Source: Myxococcota bacterium
Lineage (GTDB): Bacteria > Myxococcota > Polyangia > GCA-2747355 > JAKLHH01
Direction: 5' to 3'
Assembly (NCBI GenBank): GCA_022710245.1
Contig: JAKLHH010000209.1
Span: forward strand, 1-9,443
DNA length: 9,443 nucleotides
Positions 5,274 through 9,443 of this stretch are shown piece after piece; position 1 is the first letter of the stretch, and the number at the start of each line of letters is the position of its first letter. Position numbers and translations under genes: made by a program. A model generated the notes under the pieces. The model ran no database searches and had not been told where the DNA came from. It saw only the letters and a program-made list of their open reading frames with translations.

Positions 5274-7541
5274 GTGCTGAGTCCCCGTCGCGCGCTCGTC
5301 GCTGGTCTGCTCTCGCTCAACCTGGCAGGTGTCGGGACCGGATGCGCTGATCCCGCGGCCCCGCCCGCTGCCGACAGCGGCGTGATCCCGGATGCGCAGC
5401 GCCCGGTGGTCCTCACCTGCATGTCGGACGAGGCGCCGGGGGGGCCCGGCACCACCTGCGTGCGGGTGGGCGCCAGCGAGTGTACGGGCGGCATCAGCGC
5501 CGGGCCTGACTGGAAGTGCGTCACCGTCGGGCCGCCCGCGACCTGCGCGGCGGGGTGGGCGACGACCAAGGACGGCTGGTGCGAGCCCGTGCTCCCCGCG
5601 GCGGCCTGTCCCGCGGGGAGTCGCGAGGTGATCGGCAAGACCGAGTGCCAGCCCGTCGGGGACTGCGGCACCGCTCCCTTCGGTGAGCTCCAGGATCAGC
5701 CCGGGACGCTCCACGTCGACGCGGCCTGGTCCGGCGCGAGCTCGGACGGGACCAGCGCGGCGCCGTACAAGACCATCGCCGACGCGCTCGCCGCCGCACC
5801 CGCCAGCGGCTGGATCACCCTCGCGCTCGCCGCCGGCGAGTACAAGGAGGACGTCTACGTCGAGAAGCGGCAGCTGCGCCTGGTCGGTCGCTGCCCGGCG
5901 AAGGTCCGCATCAGCGGCGCAGCCTCCGGCGGGAACAGCTACGGCGTCATCGAGGCGCTGAACGGCGAGCTCGACCTGCGCTCGCTGACCGTCACCGGCC
6001 CGAAGAACGCGGTCGTGCTCCGCGGCGGCAAGGGCACGATCGCCAGGCTCGTCGTCGACGGAGGCGAGGGCTACGGCGTGGCAGCGGCGCGGGCCAGCGG
6101 CCTCACCGTGCAGGACTCCCTCATCGTGGGCAACCGCGAGATCGGGATCTCGCTCGAGGGCACCACGGCCACCGTCGAGCGCACCACCATCCGCGACCTG
6201 CGCGCGGCCGCGGCGGGTCTGCAGTGGACCCACGCCGCGATCTCGGCCGGGGTCGCGCCGACCACCAAGCAGCCCTCGACGCTCACCGTCCGGGAGAGCG
6301 TGATCTCCGGGGCGCTGGGGGCGGCGGTGCTGGTCAACGGCAGCGCGGCGACGGTGGAGGGGTGCGCGCTGCAGCAGACCGGCGCCACTCCCGCGCAGGA
6401 GAACGGCAGCGGCGTCCTCGCGCTCGGCGCCGCCACTGTCACCGTGCGCGATACGCTGATCGCGGAGAGCCGCACGGCAGGCGTGGCGGTCCTCAGCGCC
6501 ACCGCCACCCTCGAGCGGCTGGTCATCCGCGACACGAAGGAGCGCCTCACCGACCAGCGCGGCGGCCACGGCGTCTACGCCATGCCCGACGAGGGAACGG
6601 GACCCTCCTCGACGGTGACGCTCAGCGAGAGCGTGCTCGCCCGCAACACCAGCGGTGGTGTCGGCGTCATCTCCTCGAAGGCCACCGTCGAGCGCTGCCT
6701 GATCAAGGACACCCTGCCGACGGTGCTCGATCAGGGCGCGGGCATCGGGGTCGGCGCGGTGATGGTCAAGGGCGCGCCGGCGCCGTCGCTGACGCTGCGT
6801 GACTCGCTGATCACGGGCAACCGCACCATCGGCGTGCTGCTGACCAGCGCCGAGGGGACCATCGAGCGGTGCGTGATCAAGGACACCCAGGCGCAGGCCT
6901 CGGACCAGAAGTGGGGGCGCGGGGTCGAGGCGACCATCGACCCGGGCCTGGACGCGGCGCCGAAGCTGACCATGCGTGACTCGCTGGTCGTCGGCAACCG
7001 GGAGAACGGCGTGGGCGTCTACAGCGGCGACGCGACGCTCGAGCGCTGCGCGATCCGCGACACGCGCGCTGCGGCGAGCGAGCTCGCCCAGGGCGCCGGC
7101 GTCCTCGCCGCGGTGGTCGAGGGTATGACGCGCGCCTCGGCGCTCACCGTGCGGCAGTGCGTGGTCTCCGGCTGCCAGGGCTCCGGGATCCGGGTCTCCG
7201 CCTCGGCCGCGACCGTGGAGCGCTGCGCCGTCCGCGACACCCGCCCGACCGACCCCGGCGTCGGCGACGGCATCGCGGTCTCCGAGGAGGGCTCGACCAT
7301 AGCGCTCAGCGGGTCCCTGATCGACCACAGCGCGCGGGCCGGGCTACTCTGCAGCCGCGCCGGAGGGCTCGTGCAGAGCACCGTCTTCCACTCCGGCGTC
7401 TTCGCCATCGACCTCGAGGACGGCGCGACCCCGGCGATCAAGGACGACAACATCTTCTTCGAGAACGGCCGCAACTCGGTCAGCTCCGGCGCGGAGCTGA
7501 CGCCCGCCCCGGTGCCGCCGGTGCCGAAGATCCAGCTCTGA
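5274..7541 (+). CDS. Secreted lipoprotein, right-handed parallel beta-helix with eight super-repeats
   Basis: A 755-residue exported protein. Residues 1-24 form a signal peptide (RR, then LVAGLLSLNLAG) ending in VGTGC, an acceptable lipobox with C24 as the lipidated residue. A Cys-rich segment follows, with nine Cys between 49 and 131 (49, 62, 70, 82, 91, 103, 112, 125, 131), probably disulfide-bonded in the periplasm or outside the cell. Residues 145-215 are the N-terminal cap and first coils typical of pectate-lyase-like or DUF1565-like folds (DGTSAAPYKTIADAL, AAGEY, LVGRCP). From 277 to about 735, eight tandem units of 52-60 residues build the helix, each a set of about three coils. The C-terminus is Pro-rich (APVPPVP). 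No pectate-lyase or other catalytic triad is evident, so a binding or structural role is as likely as carbohydrate cleavage. It converges with a related gene at 7542. Confidence 0.9.
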   Translation: MLSPRRALVAGLLSLNLAGVGTGCADPAAPPAADSGVIPDAQRPVVLTCMSDEAPGGPGTTCVRVGASECTGGISAGPDWKCVTVGPPATCAAGWATTKDGWCEPVLPAAACPAGSREVIGKTECQPVGDCGTAPFGELQDQPGTLHVDAAWSGASSDGTSAAPYKTIADALAAAPASGWITLALAAGEYKEDVYVEKRQLRLVGRCPAKVRISGAASGGNSYGVIEALNGELDLRSLTVTGPKNAVVLRGGKGTIARLVVDGGEGYGVAAARASGLTVQDSLIVGNREIGISLEGTTATVERTTIRDLRAAAAGLQWTHAAISAGVAPTTKQPSTLTVRESVISGALGAAVLVNGSAATVEGCALQQTGATPAQENGSGVLALGAATVTVRDTLIAESRTAGVAVLSATATLERLVIRDTKERLTDQRGGHGVYAMPDEGTGPSSTVTLSESVLARNTSGGVGVISSKATVERCLIKDTLPTVLDQGAGIGVGAVMVKGAPAPSLTLRDSLITGNRTIGVLLTSAEGTIERCVIKDTQAQASDQKWGRGVEATIDPGLDAAPKLTMRDSLVVGNRENGVGVYSGDATLERCAIRDTRAAASELAQGAGVLAAVVEGMTRASALTVRQCVVSGCQGSGIRVSASAATVERCAVRDTRPTDPGVGDGIAVSEEGSTIALSGSLIDHSARAGLLCSRAGGLVQSTVFHSGVFAIDLEDGATPAIKDDNIFFENGRNSVSSGAELTPAPVPPVPKIQL
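6102..7490 (+). repeat. Eight tandem about 58-aa beta-helix super-repeats
   Basis: Units begin at residues 277, 337, 389, 448, 506, 565, 624 and 676 (codons at 6102, 6282, 6438, 6615, 6789, 6966, 7143, 7299). The first 28 residues align without a gap in all eight: LTVRDSLIVGNR, a G-V strand, then ATVERC. IRDT or IKDT follows in most units. The remainder, with motifs such as DQ-G-GV and a Pro/Ser/Thr loop, varies in length and sequence. Position 28 is T, C, L, C, C, C, C, T through the eight units. The last unit is the most diverged. Confidence 0.85.
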
Positions 7542-7544
7542 TCA
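7539..7544. other. Abutting convergent stop codons (TGATCA)
   Basis: The + strand gene ends with TGA at 7539-7541 and the minus-strand gene ends with TGA read from 7544 to 7542. There is no intergenic base, so transcription termination signals for each gene must lie inside the other. Confidence 0.9.
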
Positions 7545-9092
7545 GATGCCTCCCGGGAGCGCCGCGGGAGGCGGCATCCAGACCGGCTGCGGATCCATCC
7601 CGTAGGGCGTGGCGGGGTCGGTGATGCCCACGCCCTTGCCGGAGGCGTCCAGGTTATTGAGAGCGGTCACCGTGCCGCCGCCCTGGCGGACCAGCGCGGG
7701 GACCCCCGCCGCGAACGTGCTCTGCTTGACGGACCCGGTGCCGCCGTCGACGAGGACCGAGAGCCGCTCGTTCTGCGCGAAGCTGACCCCGTCGACCGTG
7801 AAGGAGGAGCCGGCGAGGATCTGCAGCCCGTCACCCATCTCGATCGTGTTCCCGCTGACGATGGTCGGCGCCTTGCGAGTTCCCGTGATGGTGCCGCCCA
7901 GCACCTGCACCCCGCTCGCCTGCAGGCCGCCTATCCCCACCAGCACGTTCCCCTTCACCTCGCACTGCAGGGCGCTGACGGCGCCCGCCGGGCTCTGCAG
8001 CCAGAGGCCACGGTCGAGGTTGCCGCTGACGGCGCTGGCGATCAGCGAGCCCGAGGCGCCGTCCACCACCGCGCCCTGACCCTTGCCGTCGGCGACGACC
8101 GCGTGCCGCAGGGTGAACTTCGCGGCGGCCTGGAGTGAGAGCCCGCGCGCCCGGCCCGCGGCGAGCGCGGTCTCCCGCACCTCGAGCCGATCGGCCTCGA
8201 GCTTGAGCCCCGCGGCGAGGAGGCCGACGCCGCGGCTGCCCCTGAGCAGCACGTCGGTGAGGGTCGCGCTGGCGGCCTGGCAGCTGGTGGCGCAGGTGAG
8301 CGCGGCGCCCCCGCTCGCGGCGAGCGCGTCGGAGCCGTTCTCGACCAGCGCGGAGCCGGTCAGCGTCAGCGTCGAGTCGGCCGCCAAGAGGCCGAGCTGC
8401 GCGCTGGCGAGGAGCAAGCTCGCCTGGACGGTCGCGGCGCTGCCAGGGGCCAGCACCACGCCCATCGCGGTCGGCGAGCCGCCGAGGGTGGCCTGCCGTG
8501 TGCCGCGCACGGTGGTGTGGGCGACGGAGAGCGTGCCGGCGGCGGCGTAGAGCCCGACCCCGCTCACCTCGTTGATCCGCACCTGCTCGACGCGGAGCGC
8601 GCTGACCCCGCTGATGACCAGCCCGAGGCCGGCGCCGCCGAGCTCGACCCCGCGAACGAGCCCGCCGCCGCCTCCCTTCACCGCCAGCACCCGATCGCCG
8701 CCGCTCGGCAGCTTGAGCCGGGTGCGCGCGGCCCCGGCGCCGAGGAGGCTGACGCCGCCCCGGAGCTCCGCGCCCTCGTAGTCGCCCGCGCCGAGGAGGA
8801 TGCAGTCGCCGTCCTTCGCGAGCTGCGCGGCGAGCCGCAGCTCGGGCAGCGGGTGCGCGCTCGTGCCGTCGCCACCGGCGGCCGCGCCCGAGAGCACATG
8901 GAGCTGCTGGCCGCAGGCCGGGAGCTCGCCGGTGCAGAAGGTCTCCTCGCAGAGGCGCGGGCGAGTGACCCCGGCGCAGCCCGTCGGCAGCGCGAGGCCG
9001 AGCCCGTCCTCGCAGCTCTCGGTCGGGGCAGGGTCGCCGCCGCAGGCGGAGAGGAGCGCGGCGAGCGCGATCCCGGGGATGGCGAGTCTCAT
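7542..9092 (-). CDS. Lipoprotein with parallel beta-helix fold, related to the convergent neighbour
   Basis: A 516-residue exported lipoprotein. The start is the ATG at 9092: AGGAGG lies 7 nt upstream and it opens directly on a clean signal peptide with a classic lipobox, LLSAC (C17). The longer frame to 9155 would bury this signal behind 21 extra residues. The mature N-terminus has CGGDPAPTESC and four more Cys to residue 60 (27, 39, 48, 53, 60). Residues 64-130 resemble the cap of the convergent protein (LHV, SGA, DGTSAHP, AGDY, LLGAG). The remainder to about 490 consists of short beta-helix coils rich in G-V-L and A-T-L patterns, less regular than in the neighbour. The C-terminus is Pro-rich (PQPVWMPPP). 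No catalytic residues are evident. Probably outer-membrane anchored; the D that can mark inner-membrane retention is not at +2 (G18). Family assignment good, function unknown. Confidence 0.88.
   Translation of the reverse strand: MRLAIPGIALAALLSACGGDPAPTESCEDGLGLALPTGCAGVTRPRLCEETFCTGELPACGQQLHVLSGAAAGGDGTSAHPLPELRLAAQLAKDGDCILLGAGDYEGAELRGGVSLLGAGAARTRLKLPSGGDRVLAVKGGGGGLVRGVELGGAGLGLVISGVSALRVEQVRINEVSGVGLYAAAGTLSVAHTTVRGTRQATLGGSPTAMGVVLAPGSAATVQASLLLASAQLGLLAADSTLTLTGSALVENGSDALAASGGAALTCATSCQAASATLTDVLLRGSRGVGLLAAGLKLEADRLEVRETALAAGRARGLSLQAAAKFTLRHAVVADGKGQGAVVDGASGSLIASAVSGNLDRGLWLQSPAGAVSALQCEVKGNVLVGIGGLQASGVQVLGGTITGTRKAPTIVSGNTIEMGDGLQILAGSSFTVDGVSFAQNERLSVLVDGGTGSVKQSTFAAGVPALVRQGGGTVTALNNLDASGKGVGITDPATPYGMDPQPVWMPPPAALPGGI
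7548..7572. terminator. GC-rich hairpin just past the convergent stops
   Basis: GCCTCCCG (7548-7555) pairs perfectly with CGGGAGGC (7565-7572) around a 9-nt loop. It follows the + gene stop by 6 nt while encoding the last residues (PPPAALPGG) of the minus-strand protein. No T-run follows, so it would be an imperfect intrinsic terminator or an RNA 3'-end stabiliser. Confidence 0.4.
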
Positions 9093-9099
9093 GGTCCGA

Positions 9100-9105
9100 C
9101 CTCCT
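9100..9105 (-). promoter_or_regulatory. Ribosome binding site fixing the second lipoprotein start
   Basis: AGGAGG on the minus strand, 7 nt before the ATG at 9092. Together with the lipobox it decides the start. The surrounding 85-bp gap (9093-9177) also holds small inverted repeats (GGGAG/CTCCC at 9125-9138 and the palindrome AGGCGCCT at 9111-9118), neither convincing as a terminator. Confidence 0.8.
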
Positions 9106-9177
9106 GGCGAAGGCGCCTCCTCAGGGGAGAGCCCTCCCGCGCGTGGCTGTCGCACGCTATTGCCGGCCGCCCGCGGG

Positions 9178-9443
9178 TCATCGACACCGGTGCCCGGCCG
9201 GCGGCTCGCGGCGCACCGGCAGGCCGGCCTCCCAGCGCACGGGCACCCGCGCCCACACGTGATCCATCAGCGCGCAGTAAGAGGTCCGGAAGCTGCCCAG
9301 GTCCCAGGTGAGCTGATCGCCGAGCTCCGTCGCCGCGAGGAGGCGAGTCCCAGTCGGACCGTCCCCCAGCAGCAGGTGCACCACCGCCCCGTGCAGCTGG
9401 GCGTGCGCGAGCCGCGAGCCGTTCTCGGTGCTCCACAGCCCGA
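9178..9443 (-). CDS. Unrecognised protein, C-terminal 87 residues, 5'-incomplete
   Basis: The frame is open from the right edge of the window to a TGA at 9178-9180. Codon use is strongly G/C at third positions, and the translation looks protein-like: LWSTENGSRLAHAQLHGAV near the edge, then DQLTWDLGSFRTSYCALMD and VRWEAGLPVRREPPAGHRC at the end. I do not recognise the family and see no signal or membrane segment in this part. It runs in the same direction as the beta-helix lipoprotein gene with an 85-bp gap, so co-transcription is possible. A start inside the window (GTG at 9384) is possible but there is no reason to prefer it over an upstream start. Confidence 0.6.
   Translation of the reverse strand, partial: GLWSTENGSRLAHAQLHGAVVHLLLGDGPTGTRLLAATELGDQLTWDLGSFRTSYCALMDHVWARVPVRWEAGLPVRREPPAGHRCR

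Noticed and set aside
5070..7328. A 752-codon open frame on the minus strand opposite the beta-helix gene
   Set aside because: Its composition (D, R, G, H, A repeats) simply reflects the repetitive + strand gene; no domain, and the + strand product has a signal peptide, ribosome binding site and clear fold.
6102..7490. CRISPR-like or minisatellite DNA array
   Set aside because: The repetition is at protein level with diverged codons and unequal unit lengths; there are no short identical DNA repeats with unique spacers.
9093..9155. A longer N-terminus for the second beta-helix lipoprotein
   Set aside because: It would push the lipoprotein signal peptide 21 residues inward; the ATG at 9092 has AGGAGG and starts the signal peptide directly.

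Overview
This is a very GC-rich window, with third codon positions almost all G or C. Its gene content fits a Gram-negative, probably myxobacterial or other delta-type (Myxococcota-like) chromosome. The reasons are a long YcbB-type L,D-transpeptidase, two Cys-rich parallel beta-helix lipoproteins, one with a 'GRCP' capping motif I associate from memory with Myxococcota proteins, and a soluble GAF/GAF histidine kinase. The taxonomic call is inference; there is no rRNA or other marker here. I see no tRNA, rRNA, CRISPR array, insertion sequence, integrase or phage gene.

Layout, left to right. (1) The window opens inside a + strand gene for a cell-wall L,D-transpeptidase that ends at 1931. (2) After a 97-bp convergent gap come two minus-strand genes. 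A GAF-GAF histidine kinase (GTG at 4205) overlaps a small cupin gene by 4 bp (ATGA), so they form one translationally coupled unit. (3) Upstream of the kinase on the same strand is a 233-residue membrane protein built from three tandem two-helix modules (4327-5028). (4) A 245-bp divergent region (5029-5273) separates it from a + strand gene for a 755-residue secreted lipoprotein. That protein is a right-handed parallel beta-helix with eight long super-repeats. (5) A second, related beta-helix lipoprotein on the minus strand (7542-9092) converges on it with no spacer at all: the two stop codons abut. (6) The 3' end of an unrecognised minus-strand gene fills 9178-9443.

How the pieces may work together. 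Three of the six genes with an assignable product act at the cell envelope (peptidoglycan cross-linking and two surface or outer-membrane-anchored beta-helix proteins), and a fourth is an integral membrane protein. The kinase is soluble. Its first GAF domain resembles the gas/redox-sensing GAF-A of mycobacterial DosS/DosT, including the residues that bind and shape the haem pocket. Its coupled cupin has a four-histidine metal site. No response regulator is encoded nearby, so the kinase output is unknown. The strongest leads are this putative haem-GAF kinase/cupin pair and the unusually regular beta-helix lipoprotein with its stacked cysteine column. Nothing here proves a new system.
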